Shown here: in pieces, positions 55,625-63,965 of the stretch
Position numbering within the stretch: the first letter of the stretch is position 1
Layout: the number at the start of each line of letters is the position of its first letter
NCBI GenBank assembly: GCA_944383455.1
Contig: CALWPP010000004.1
Coordinates: 85,260 to 149,259, forward strand
Reading direction: 5' to 3'
Origin: an uncultured Peptostreptococcaceae bacterium
GTDB lineage: Bacteria > Bacillota > Clostridia > Peptostreptococcales > Peptostreptococcaceae
DNA length: 64,000 nt
The notes under the pieces: model-generated
Database searches by the model: none
What the model was told of the DNA's origin: nothing
What the model saw: the letters and a program-made list of their open reading frames with translations, nothing else
Program-made: the position numbers and the translations under genes

Positions 55625-55804
55625 CTATTTTTTAGCGTTTTTTCTTCTAGCAGCTTCTGCTTTCTTTTTACGTCTTACGCTTGGCTTGTCATAGTGCTCT
55701 CTTTTTCTTACTTCTGACATTATGCCAGACATAGCACATTGACGCTTAAATCTTCTTAAAGCACTATCAAGTGTTTCATTCTCTCTTACTTTAACTTCTG
55801 ACAT
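55625..55804 (-). CDS. rpsU: 30S ribosomal protein S21
   Basis: 59 residues: [20 protein letters not shown] at the start, then RQCAMSG and a Lys/Arg-rich end ([14 protein letters not shown]). GGAGGG precedes the ATG. Too short for many gene scans but unmistakable. It lies between the HIT gene and yqeY in the conserved prmA-rsmE-mtaB-HIT-rpsU-yqeY order. Confidence 0.98.
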   Translation of the reverse strand: MSEVKVRENETLDSALRRFKRQCAMSGIMSEVRKREHYDKPSVRRKKKAEAARRKNAKK

Positions 55805-55917
55805 TTCGTTTTCCCTCCCTCCGATTGCGCGAATTTTGTTGAAACTTAATACAAAGTTTCATACTCCGTTTATTATAAACTAATAACACTCATTTTTCAA
55901 GTATTTTTTATTGAAAA

Positions 55918-56250
55918 TTATGGATTAAGTTTCTTACCACCAAGAACATGATAATGTATATGTTTTACAACTTGATTTGCATCTTCTCCACAATTATTTA
56001 TTATTCTAAAACCTGTTTTGTCTATTTCTTTTTCTTTTGCAATATGATTTATTACTTTGTGTATTTCTGCAATTATTTCCATTTCGCTATCAGGAACATC
56101 TTTTATACTTGTGTAGTGTTTTTTTGGTATTACTAAAATATGAACCGGCGCTAGTGGATTTATATCATTAAATGCTAATACTTTATCATTTTCATATACT
56201 TTAGTTGATGGTACTTCTCCACTTACTATTTTACAAAATAAACAATCCAT
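55918..56250 (-). CDS. HIT-family (HinT-like) nucleotide hydrolase
   Basis: 110 residues with the histidine triad in VKHIHYHVLGG (HxHxHxx) and the N-terminal CLFCKIVSGEVPSTKVYEND, including the CxxC of zinc-type HINT proteins. HinT hydrolyses AMP-lysine-type phosphoramidates. The start overlaps the mtaB stop by one base. Confidence 0.95.
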   Translation of the reverse strand: MDCLFCKIVSGEVPSTKVYENDKVLAFNDINPLAPVHILVIPKKHYTSIKDVPDSEMEIIAEIHKVINHIAKEKEIDKTGFRIINNCGEDANQVVKHIHYHVLGGKKLNP

Positions 56251-57551
56251 TAAATAATTTCTCCCTTCGTATATTCATTTTCTATACTTGTTATTTTAGT
56301 TTTAAGTATTTTACCTTGAATATCTTTTTTACTTTCAACAACAACTCTTATATAATTTTTTGTAAGACCTTCATAAACATTTTCTTTTATAGCTTGTTCA
56401 AATAAAACTTCGACTTCTTTGTTTAAATAATTTTTAGAAAACTTATAAAAGTTTTCTCTATTTAAAGAAAGTAAACTATCACTTCTAAATTGTTTTATCT
56501 GAGGGTCTATTTGGTTTTCCATTTCAGATGCTGGTGTACCCTTTCTTGGTGAATATTTAAAAATATGCATTTGAGTTAACTCTAGTTCTTTTAAAAAATT
56601 TAATGTAGTATCAAATTCACCATTAGTTTCTCCAGGAAAGCCAACAATTACATCTGTCGTTATTGCTACATCAGGTATATTTTTTCTTAGTTTATCTACT
56701 ATCTCCTTGTACTCAGAAGTAGTATATCTTCTATTCATTCTTTTTAAAGTTTCATCACAGCCACTTTGAAGGGATAAGTGATAATGCGGACAAAGTTTAT
56801 CTATTTTTTTGATTTCTGTTATAAACTCATCAGTAAATAAAATTGGCTCAACAGAACTAAGTCTTATTCTTTCTATTTTTTCTATTTTTGCTACTTTTTT
56901 AATAACTTCTAATAGATTACTTTCTTTTTCTTTAAAATCTTTCCCATAAGATGCTACGTGTATACCTGTTAATACAATTTCTTTATATCCTTTTTCTGAT
57001 AATTTTTCTGCTTCTTTTATTATACTTTCTAAATCTCTACTTCTTATTTTTCCTCCTCTTGCATAAGGAATTATGCAATAAGTACAAAATCTATCGCATC
57101 CGTCTTGAATCTTCATAAATGCTCTAGTTTTTCCGTTAGTTTGGTTTATTTCTATTTCTTCAAATGCTCTAACTTTCATTATATCATCAACAGTACTTAC
57201 CTTTTTTGTTGAGTCAAGTTTTTTTATTTCTTCAACTATTTTTCGTCTTTCATTAGTTCCCATAACTAAATTTACTTCTTCTATCTCTAAAATCTCTTCA
57301 GGAGATACTTGAGAATAACATCCAACTACTGCAATTATAGCTTCTGGATTTTTCTTTTTCATCCTTCTTATATATTGACGAGATTTTCTATCACTCATAT
57401 GAGTTACAGTACAAGTATTTATAACATAAACATCTGCAAAATCCTCACTATTAACTTGAGTGTATCCTTCCTTTTCAAACATATCAAGCATAGCATCAGT
57501 TTCATATTGATTAACTTTACATCCTAAAGTATAAAAAGCTACTTTTTTCAT
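56250..57551 (-). CDS. mtaB: tRNA t6A methylthiotransferase MtaB
   Basis: 433 residues; converts t6A37 to ms2t6A37 in tRNAs reading ANN codons. The N-terminal UPF0004 cluster ligands C11, C47 and C78 and the radical-SAM triad C152-C156-C159 (CDRFCTYC) are intact, and a C-terminal TRAM-like region is present. It overlaps rsmE by one base and the HIT gene by one base. Confidence 0.96.
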   Translation of the reverse strand: MKKVAFYTLGCKVNQYETDAMLDMFEKEGYTQVNSEDFADVYVINTCTVTHMSDRKSRQYIRRMKKKNPEAIIAVVGCYSQVSPEEILEIEEVNLVMGTNERRKIVEEIKKLDSTKKVSTVDDIMKVRAFEEIEINQTNGKTRAFMKIQDGCDRFCTYCIIPYARGGKIRSRDLESIIKEAEKLSEKGYKEIVLTGIHVASYGKDFKEKESNLLEVIKKVAKIEKIERIRLSSVEPILFTDEFITEIKKIDKLCPHYHLSLQSGCDETLKRMNRRYTTSEYKEIVDKLRKNIPDVAITTDVIVGFPGETNGEFDTTLNFLKELELTQMHIFKYSPRKGTPASEMENQIDPQIKQFRSDSLLSLNRENFYKFSKNYLNKEVEVLFEQAIKENVYEGLTKNYIRVVVESKKDIQGKILKTKITSIENEYTKGEII

Positions 57552-58300
57552 TAATTGCCTCCTAAATCGTCTAATTCGTATAAAACTATACTACTTGCAA
57601 CCAAAGATGCAGTTTCAGTTCTTAAAATTCTATTTCCTAAAGAAACACTTTTTACATCGTTTTTTTCAAGTTCTTTTATTTCTTCTTCGCAAAATCCACC
57701 CTCAGGACCAACAAAAATACCAATACTATTTATATTTACACCTTTTATAGCATTTTTAATCGAAGTTGTATTTTCATTTTCATAACAAACTATATTTAAA
57801 TCATTTTCTTTTATAGAATTTAGTGCTTCCTTAAAACTTATAACTCCCGTTAGCTTTGGAATTTGACCTCTTTTACTTTGCTTTGATGCTTCATAAATTA
57901 TTCTTTCAAATCTGTCTAATTTTTTACCTTCTTTTTTTTCATCAAATTTTGATACACTTCTTTTAGTATCTAATAAAATAATTTCATTAACTCCAACTTC
58001 AGTTAGTTTTTGAAGAATATACTCCATTTTAGAGTTTTTAGGAACTCCTTGATAAACTCTTATTTTTAAATTAGGCTCCCTTTTTATATATACTTTTTCT
58101 AATATACTAAGTTTTATAAACTCTTTATTTATATCAATAATTTCACAAATATATTCTGAATTGTCTTTATCACAAATCTCTAACTTTTCACCTAATTTAC
58201 ATCTTAAAACCTTTGATATATGCTTTATATCTTCTCCATAAATAAAAAGAGTATTAGAGGTTAAGTCAATATTTTCTTTATCAACAAAAAATCTATCCAT
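57551..58300 (-). CDS. rsmE: 16S rRNA m3U1498 methyltransferase RsmE
   Basis: 249 residues of the SPOUT class with the knotted SAM site GIFVGPEGGFCEEEI and VSLGNRILRTETA, and an N-terminal PUA-like domain (HISKVLRCKLGE). It lies 8 bp after prmA and overlaps mtaB. Confidence 0.96.
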   Translation of the reverse strand: MDRFFVDKENIDLTSNTLFIYGEDIKHISKVLRCKLGEKLEICDKDNSEYICEIIDINKEFIKLSILEKVYIKREPNLKIRVYQGVPKNSKMEYILQKLTEVGVNEIILLDTKRSVSKFDEKKEGKKLDRFERIIYEASKQSKRGQIPKLTGVISFKEALNSIKENDLNIVCYENENTTSIKNAIKGVNINSIGIFVGPEGGFCEEEIKELEKNDVKSVSLGNRILRTETASLVASSIVLYELDDLGGN

Positions 58301-58308
58301 AGTTTCAC

Positions 58309-59247
58309 CTACTTAATTTTTGAAACTATAGCGTTCCATTCACCTAGAGTTTGAATTTCAACTATTTCAAGTCCATTTTCTTCAAGAGATTTAACAACTT
58401 CATCAACTTTTTTATGAATTATTCCTGATGATATAAATATAGAATCTTTTTTCATAAAGTTTTTAATATCTTTTGATAAAAGTATTATAATATCTGCAAT
58501 TATGTTTGCAACTACGATATCTGCTTTATCACTAACAACATCCATTAAATTACCACATATTGCTTTAACATTTTTAGAAACATTATTAAGCTCTATATTT
58601 TCATTTGAAACTTTAACAGCAACCTCATCTAAATCAACAGCTAATACTTCTTTAGCTCCAAGTTTAGCAGATACTATAGCAAGTATCCCACTTCCACAAC
58701 CTATATCAAATACTTTAGAATCATTTTTAACGTATTTTTCAAGCTGTTCAATACACATATAAGTTGTTTCGTGAGTCCCTGTTCCAAATGCCATTCCTGG
58801 ATCAAGTTCTACTATTATGTCATTTTCTTTCTTTTCATATTCTTCCCAAGTTGGCTTTATAACTATTTTTTCACCTATTTTTGTAGGCTTATAGTAATTT
58901 TTCCATTCATTAGCCCAATCCTCTTCATCAACCTCTGAAATTTCAACTATAGCTTCTCCTACATCTATTCCAAAATCTTTTAATTTTTGTATTCTTTCTT
59001 TTATTATTTCTATATCTTTTGTTACATCTTTTTCTTCTGTTATGTAAGTTTTTATTATAACACCATCATATCCACTATTAAATATTTCTTCTTCAACAAA
59101 GTCCCAATCATATTCATTTTTCTTTTGGAATTTGAAGTCTTTTGGGTCTTCAATAGAAACCCCACCAACATTTAACTCATATAAAATATTAGTTACAGCT
59201 TCAACTGCTTCTGTTGTAGTTTTTATTGTTACTTCAGTCCATTTCAT
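58309..59247 (-). CDS. prmA: Ribosomal protein L11 methyltransferase
   Basis: 312 residues. The N-terminal substrate domain (MKWTEVTIKTTTEAVEAV) is followed by a class I SAM domain with VFDIGCGSGILAIVSAKLGA and VVANIIADI. PrmA trimethylates L11. It is the first gene here of the conserved translation/RNA-modification operon; the dnaK-dnaJ genes often found upstream are absent. Confidence 0.96.
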   Translation of the reverse strand: MKWTEVTIKTTTEAVEAVTNILYELNVGGVSIEDPKDFKFQKKNEYDWDFVEEEIFNSGYDGVIIKTYITEEKDVTKDIEIIKERIQKLKDFGIDVGEAIVEISEVDEEDWANEWKNYYKPTKIGEKIVIKPTWEEYEKKENDIIVELDPGMAFGTGTHETTYMCIEQLEKYVKNDSKVFDIGCGSGILAIVSAKLGAKEVLAVDLDEVAVKVSNENIELNNVSKNVKAICGNLMDVVSDKADIVVANIIADIIILLSKDIKNFMKKDSIFISSGIIHKKVDEVVKSLEENGLEIVEIQTLGEWNAIVSKIK

Positions 59248-59321
59248 CTATATAAATACCTTCCTAATCTTAAAATTTATAAATTTTATTATAACACAAG
59301 TATTATATTTTGTAGCTAAAT

Positions 59322-59352
59322 TTAAAAAAGTGATATCCAAACGATACCACTA
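59322..59352 (-). terminator. Terminator of the ornithine-cyclodeaminase-like gene
   Basis: AGTGATATC / GATACCACT stem with mismatches followed by TTTTTT on the minus strand. Confidence 0.6.
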
Positions 59353-59357
59353 ATATT

Positions 59358-60305
59358 TTATATCCATATTTTTTCATTTATTTGGTTTAATTTTACTTCT
59401 TCTATATTCCCTTTTTCGTTTACTTTTTTGTATATATTATTTGCAAATAATATATCATGAGTTGATAAACCTACATTATAAGAAATTATTTTTTCTTTAT
59501 CATCTTTTCTTCCCTTAGTTTCATCAAGTAAAAGGTCAGTCAATTCACATTTATTTTTGATTAAGTCAAATCCTTCAATAACTTTCATATTATCAAAATC
59601 ATCCATATAAACTTTGTCAAATAGCTTGTCCACATTAGAAAAACCTTTAACGTGAACCGGTAAAAGTAAAGCTCCTTCTTTATACCAATCAAATTCAGAA
59701 ATATAACCATCAGCATAAGTAATAGCAGAAATTACAACATCAGAACCATTTATAAGTTCTTCTACACTATTTGATATTACGAAATTAAAGTTATTATTTT
59801 CTTTAAACTTTTCTATTAATTCTTCTGCTTGATTTTTATATTTTAAAAGTTTTATAGTTAATTTTCTTCCTTCAAATATTTTTTCTATAATTTTTAAAGT
59901 AGTTACAGAAACTAATCCAAGACCCATAAAAGAAATAGTTTCAAAGTTTTTAACTGCTAGTTTTTCAATCGCTAAAGTTGATACACAAGCAGTTCTCATA
60001 GCTGTTATGTAGTTTCCATCCATTACTGCTTTTATGTTATAGCTTTCTAAATCATATAAATAAATTTGTGAGTCAATAGTTGGCTTTCTATCTTGCTTTC
60101 TTGTAACAACTTTTACACCAAAAACATCATTTACAGTACTAACTGAAGGCATAGTATTAAAAAACTTTCCACCCTCTCCAGTTATACTAATTTTATTTGG
60201 AAGTATTGCACTATTTTTTTGTATAAATGAATCTTTAATCCAACTATAAAGTTCTTTATAGTCTATATCTAAATTTATTATATCTTCGTGAGTTATTATT
60301 TTCAT
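59358..60305 (-). CDS. Ornithine cyclodeaminase / mu-crystallin family protein
   Basis: 315 residues from the ATG at 60305, 7 bp after AAAGGAGG. The NAD-binding part has SFMGLGLVSVTTL (an atypical GxGxxx), and VMDGNYITAMRTACVSTLAIEKLA is the family's substrate-site segment with Arg. The family includes ornithine cyclodeaminase, ketimine reductases and alanine dehydrogenases, so the reaction cannot be fixed. SMGLGL lacks the usual GxGxQ pattern, which may mean altered cofactor binding. Monocistronic. Confidence 0.85.
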   Translation of the reverse strand: MKIITHEDIINLDIDYKELYSWIKDSFIQKNSAILPNKISITGEGGKFFNTMPSVSTVNDVFGVKVVTRKQDRKPTIDSQIYLYDLESYNIKAVMDGNYITAMRTACVSTLAIEKLAVKNFETISFMGLGLVSVTTLKIIEKIFEGRKLTIKLLKYKNQAEELIEKFKENNNFNFVISNSVEELINGSDVVISAITYADGYISEFDWYKEGALLLPVHVKGFSNVDKLFDKVYMDDFDNMKVIEGFDLIKNKCELTDLLLDETKGRKDDKEKIISYNVGLSTHDILFANNIYKKVNEKGNIEEVKLNQINEKIWI

Positions 60306-60422
60306 AAAACTGCCTCCTTTTAGTTTTATATTATAACACAAAAAAATTAATATTTAATAAAACTTTACATAAAATAACTAATCTTTTATAATAATTAAAT
60401 CATATTTAATAAGGAGAAAAAT

Positions 60423-60818
60423 ATGGATACTATACTTTGTCTTTGTAAAGGTATAAAAAAATACGAAATAATTGATACTATAATAAAAGGAGCTCACACA
60501 GTTGATGATATCAAAGAAAAACTAGGAGTCACTTCAGGTCTTTGTGGTGGAGAAAGATGTAAAACTTCAATAGAGTATTTTATTGAGCAATACAAAGATT
60601 ATAAACCTTCACAAGAAGAATATGTTTACAATCGAATGGATACTTTAGTTTGTTTTTGTAAACAAATAAAAAAATCTGATATAATAGATGCTATAAATGA
60701 TGGATATGATACGGTTGACAAGTTAAAAGAAAAACTAAATGTAACTAACGGTGTTTGTATAGGTGAGAGATGTAGAGAAAATATAGAAGAAATCATAAAA
60801 ATACACTTAAAAAAGTGA
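60423..60818 (+). CDS. Tandem BFD-type [2Fe-2S] protein
   Basis: 131 residues made of two copies of the bacterioferritin-associated ferredoxin (BFD)-like domain. Copy 1 has C6-x-C8 and C41-x4-C46 (GLCGGERC); copy 2 has C77-x-C79 and C112-x4-C117 (GVCIGERC). The rest aligns as well (IIDTIIKGAHTVDDIKEKLGV versus IIDAINDGYDTVDKLKEKLNV). Each should bind one [2Fe-2S] cluster. There is no enzyme domain, so it may be a free electron carrier or redox/iron sensor. The start has AAGGAGAA. It is convergent with another cysteine-rich gene. Confidence 0.88.
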   Translation: MDTILCLCKGIKKYEIIDTIIKGAHTVDDIKEKLGVTSGLCGGERCKTSIEYFIEQYKDYKPSQEEYVYNRMDTLVCFCKQIKKSDIIDAINDGYDTVDKLKEKLNVTNGVCIGERCRENIEEIIKIHLKK

Positions 60819-60837
60819 TGCTATGCATCACTTTTCA
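60809..60837. terminator. Bidirectional terminator
   Basis: AAAAGTGATG / CATCACTTTT stem between the convergent BFD and DUF1540 genes; T-run strongest on the minus strand. Confidence 0.85.
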
Positions 60838-61149
60838 TTACTTTAATTCAAAAGTTTTACAGTTAGTTTCACTATAAAGATTAACTTCTGCTCCATTTAT
60901 CTCTATATTTTTTGCTGTACAAGCTTCATTTGAATTATACTTGCAGTTTTCAGCATTACAACTTATACTTTCACAAGCACCACTTGAGCTACAACTATTT
61001 GTTAAATTTGAATAGTTGGTCTTATCTAAAAACGAACCACAACAAGTATTTTCAGCTTTTGATACACCTTTTCCACCTACATTTATACTATTTGCACAAC
61101 AAGTCCCGCTTGAGTTGTGAGAGCAATTATTTACATTACAACTTATCAT
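60838..61149 (-). CDS. Tandem DUF1540 protein
   Basis: 103 residues with two DUF1540 units: CNVNNCSHNSSGTCCANSI...CCGSF and CNAENCKYNSNEACTAKNI...CKTF. Each carries the conserved cysteines of this small family, whose members are probably metal-binding and are common in spore-forming Clostridia. No signal peptide. TGGAGG lies upstream of the ATG. The role is unknown. Confidence 0.9.
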   Translation of the reverse strand: MISCNVNNCSHNSSGTCCANSINVGGKGVSKAENTCCGSFLDKTNYSNLTNSCSSSGACESISCNAENCKYNSNEACTAKNIEINGAEVNLYSETNCKTFELK

Positions 61150-61196
61150 AATTTTTCCTCCATAAGTTTAGTATAAATATAGTATTTAATTTTTAC

Positions 61197-63080
61197 TTAA
61201 TTTTTATTCAATTTAATCTCTTTTTGTATTTTTCTTAATGCTTTTTTAGAACCTCTTTTTATATCATTTTCAAGTTTTCTATCTTTATAAGAAGTAAATA
61301 AAGAATTTAAATCGTAATCTTTTGGATATAATTCAGTAGCTCTTATATAAAGTTTAACTCTTTTTATATTTACTTGTATAAACTCATCTTTATACAAAAC
61401 GATGATATTGTTAAATTTATCTATGGTTTTATACACTATACCAAAATCGTCTTTATCAAGTAATCGTACCTTATCCCCAACAAAATATTCAATATTTTCA
61501 AATTCTACTTCTTTTTCTATTTTATTTTCATCGAAGCTAAAGTCAATTACTTCTATAGTATAGTCTTTATTTTGAATATAATTATATGCTCTTTTTAAAA
61601 CACTTTCATTTATTCCCATTTTTCTTGATATAAAAAGTGCATTACTATCTTGAGATGTTCCAATAGTTAATTTATAAAGTGGTTCTAAAGTTTCTTTATC
61701 AAAAAGCATACCTGCATTTTCAAAATGAGGATGAAGATTGGCAAATCTTTTTATTTCTCCATAATGAGTTGATGCAATAGTTATACATCCTTTTTTATAA
61801 AACTCTTCTAAAATAGATATCGAAAGCCCTGCTCCTTCGTTTGGCTCTGTTCCGCTTCCTATTTCATCAAAAAGTAGTAGTGTAAGTCCTTTTGATTTTT
61901 TCATTATATCTGAAATATTTTTCATATGAGAAGAAAATGTACTTAAAGAATTTTCAATACTTTGATTATCTCCAATATCAACAAAAACATCATCAAAAAT
62001 ACTTATTTCAGTATTAGGGTCAGCACAAATATCAAACCCACACTCAACCATTAAAGTAAGAATTCCAACAGTCTTAAGTGAAACAGTTTTTCCACCTGCA
62101 TTTGGACCTGTTATAACTAATGTTCTATAAGTTTTTCCAATTTCTATATCAAGAGGAACAACGCCTCCTTTTAAAAGTGGATGCTTTCCTTTTATAATTT
62201 TTATGTATCCATTTTTATTTATTTTTGGTGTTATCCCATTAATATTTTTACTAAACTTAGCCTTTGCAAAAATCATATCGTACTCTGAAATTATTTCTAA
62301 GTTTAAGTTTATATTATAAATTTTTTCATTTATAAGCTCACTTAAAAAGGATAAAATTTTATACTCTTCAATGACTTCTTCAGATTTTAAAGTTATTAGT
62401 TCTAAACTATATTTTGAAATAATTTTTGGCTCAACAAAAACCGTATTTCCTTTTGAAGAAGTATCAAGTATTACTCCTTCAACATCATTTTTAAACGAAG
62501 ATTTTATAGGAATAACATATCTATCATCTCTTTTTGTTATTATAAATTCTTGAATATATTTTTTATTATTGCTTGAAGTTATAAACTTATTTAATTTATC
62601 TTTTATTTTTTCTTCACAAACGTCAATATTTCTTCTAATCTTTTTTAGTTCTTTAGATGCATTTGAATCTACTTTGTTATTTTTAATTGAAAAATTTATT
62701 TCTTCTTCTATTTCTTTAAGTTCTGTTATATTAAGAGAATATGAGCTTAAATTTGGAGAATAAAAATTCATATCTACCATAAATTTTTTAATCTTTGAAC
62801 AACCTCTTAAAAAATCACTAACTTTCAAAAGCTCAATAGGGTCAAGTATCATCCCTTTTTCAACTTTTTGAGTTATAGATGAAATATTAGAAACTCCTTC
62901 AAGAGGAATATGATTACTATTTTCTAATATTTTCTTAGCTTCTATATTATCATTTAATCTTCTTTGAACTACTTCTATATTTGAACTTGGAATTAATTTA
63001 TCTATAAGATCTTTTCCAAGTGAACTAACACAATAACTTTTTATAATTTCTTTTACTTCATTAAGTTGTAATTTTTCCAT
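61197..63080 (-). CDS. MutS2-like ATPase without Smr domain
   Basis: 627 residues. Helical clamp/lever region about 1-290 with the MutS2-type N-terminus (MEKLQLNEVKEII). Walker A GPNAGGKT at about 323 is followed by FDEIGSGTEPNEG (Walker B) and STHYGEIKRFA. A coiled segment and a KOW-like region (VEYFVGDKVRLLDKDDFGIVY) come next, and the C-terminus is basic. Full MutS2 is about 780 residues and ends in an Smr nuclease domain, which is missing here with no frameshift visible. MutS2 has been tied to recombination control and, in Bacillus, to rescue of collided ribosomes. Translation is probably controlled by a leader (see the uORF and RNA-switch entries). Confidence 0.9.
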   Translation of the reverse strand: MEKLQLNEVKEIIKSYCVSSLGKDLIDKLIPSSNIEVVQRRLNDNIEAKKILENSNHIPLEGVSNISSITQKVEKGMILDPIELLKVSDFLRGCSKIKKFMVDMNFYSPNLSSYSLNITELKEIEEEINFSIKNNKVDSNASKELKKIRRNIDVCEEKIKDKLNKFITSSNNKKYIQEFIITKRDDRYVIPIKSSFKNDVEGVILDTSSKGNTVFVEPKIISKYSLELITLKSEEVIEEYKILSFLSELINEKIYNINLNLEIISEYDMIFAKAKFSKNINGITPKINKNGYIKIIKGKHPLLKGGVVPLDIEIGKTYRTLVITGPNAGGKTVSLKTVGILTLMVECGFDICADPNTEISIFDDVFVDIGDNQSIENSLSTFSSHMKNISDIMKKSKGLTLLLFDEIGSGTEPNEGAGLSISILEEFYKKGCITIASTHYGEIKRFANLHPHFENAGMLFDKETLEPLYKLTIGTSQDSNALFISRKMGINESVLKRAYNYIQNKDYTIEVIDFSFDENKIEKEVEFENIEYFVGDKVRLLDKDDFGIVYKTIDKFNNIIVLYKDEFIQVNIKRVKLYIRATELYPKDYDLNSLFTSYKDRKLENDIKRGSKKALRKIQKEIKLNKN

Positions 63081-63087
63081 TATTTTC

Positions 63088-63159
63088 TCCTTTATTTATA
63101 AGATTTAACTAATGACTTCTTATAAAAAAGGATTTAAACTCCTTATTTTATAAGAAGTC
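63088..63159 (-). promoter_or_regulatory. Three-arm RNA switch before the MutS2-like gene
   Basis: Arm 1 (63140-63154) CTTATAAAATAAGGA, arm 2 (63119-63132) TCCTTTTTTATAAG and arm 3 (63088-63102) CTTATAAATAAAGGA, on the minus strand. Arm 2 can pair with arm 1, extended to a 19-bp hairpin 63114-63159 with one bulge, or with arm 3, again with one bulge. Arm 1 is inside the leader ORF and arm 3 contains the AAAGGA ribosome binding site of the MutS2-like gene. The two pairings exclude each other. Confidence 0.65.
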
Positions 63160-63175
63160 CTCCTACCGTACTCAT
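63143..63175 (-). CDS. 10-residue leader peptide MSTVGGLLIK
   Basis: ATG at 63175 with a strong GGAAAGGGTGA site 6 bp upstream, ten codons and a TAA. It lies about 25 nt after the predicted start site and ends inside the 5' part of the long hairpin. Size and setting are those of a regulatory leader peptide such as those before erm and ABC-F genes. There is no run of one amino acid, so amino-acid attenuation is unlikely. Confidence 0.6.
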   Translation of the reverse strand: MSTVGGLLIK

Positions 63176-63207
63176 TAAATTCACCCTTTCCTAATTTATT
63201 GTGAAAA

Positions 63208-63236
63208 ATTATATCATAAATTAACTATATTGTCTA
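63208..63236 (-). promoter_or_regulatory. SigA promoter of the leader/MutS2-like transcript
   Basis: Minus strand: TAGACA, 17 bp, TATAAT (11 of 12 consensus bases). It places the leader ORF at the very start of the transcript. Confidence 0.75.
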
Positions 63237-63298
63237 TTTAGGTATAAATTCACTATAGTAATTTCTATTTAATATTTAAAATATTATTAGTAAATATT

Positions 63299-63811
63299 TT
63301 AATCTTCTATTTTATATCCTATTTCATTATTTTTTAGTTTGTATGATTTTGTTATTAATTCTTCATAATTCAAATTCATATTATCTATAAAAGAAATTTG
63401 ATTTTTATTTGGAAAATATTCTTCAATTAATATTTCTTCTAATTCACACTGTGAAATTCTTTTATCCTCATTTAATATATGGTATACATCATACCCTTTT
63501 TCTTTCAAATATCTTCCTATCAAAATACTTCTATGGCAAGACCACGGTATTTTTTCAGCACACATTAAAGATATTTTATAATTTTTTGAAATACCCACTT
63601 CTAATCTTTTAATACCTTTTTTAAAAAATTTACTATTAACAACTTTTTCAAAGTCAACTCTTTTTTCACTATCATATACTTCTTTTTCTATCCTTCTTGC
63701 TCCAAGTAAATCCCCTATATATACATAATATAAATTATTTTTATTTAAAAAATATTTTATATTTTCTCTATTAAATTGACTATTATAACTTGAATAGGGT
63801 ATTGATCTTAC
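63299..63811 (-). pseudogene. DUF488 gene, 5' end cut off by an IS605-type element
   Basis: From 63811 the minus strand reads, in frame, VRSIPYSSYNSQFNRENIKYF, then YIGDLLGARR, ISLMCAEKIPWSCHRSILIGRYL and YHIL, the DUF488 pattern. About 170 residues remain. The conserved N-terminus that should precede VRS (a YTIGHSN segment and a V/D before VRS) is absent. Upstream the frame runs into the IS end and meets a TGA within three codons. No ATG start is available in the remaining frame; the GTG at 63598 is internal and lacks a site. It is therefore a disrupted gene, at least as far as the window shows. Confidence 0.8.
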
Positions 63812-63965
63812 CTGAACCTCTCACGACTAAAGTCGCGTGTTCCTGCTTCTTAGAATCTTGCATAAAATATGTCTTACTGATTCTCCACAGGCTATCCCCG
63901 TAGTTCCTACGGTTCTTACATAAGTTATCTATTTTGTTATAAGTTTTATTCCTTCATTTAATATA
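63812..63965 (-). ncRNA. Probable TnpB omega-RNA (reRNA) scaffold
   Basis: TnpB proteins are guided by an RNA from the element's right end, overlapping the tnpB 3' end and running into the flank. Here the scaffold would cover the two hairpins listed under the element and end at GGTTCAG. The guide would be the next ~20 nt, GTAAGATCAATACCCTATTC (63811-63792), in the DUF488 gene. The 5' boundary is approximate. Confidence 0.5.

Noticed and set aside
63299..63598. 99-codon gene starting at GTG 63598
   Set aside because: The DUF488 frame continues upstream without a stop to the IS end, and the GTG has no ribosome binding site; it is internal to the broken gene.
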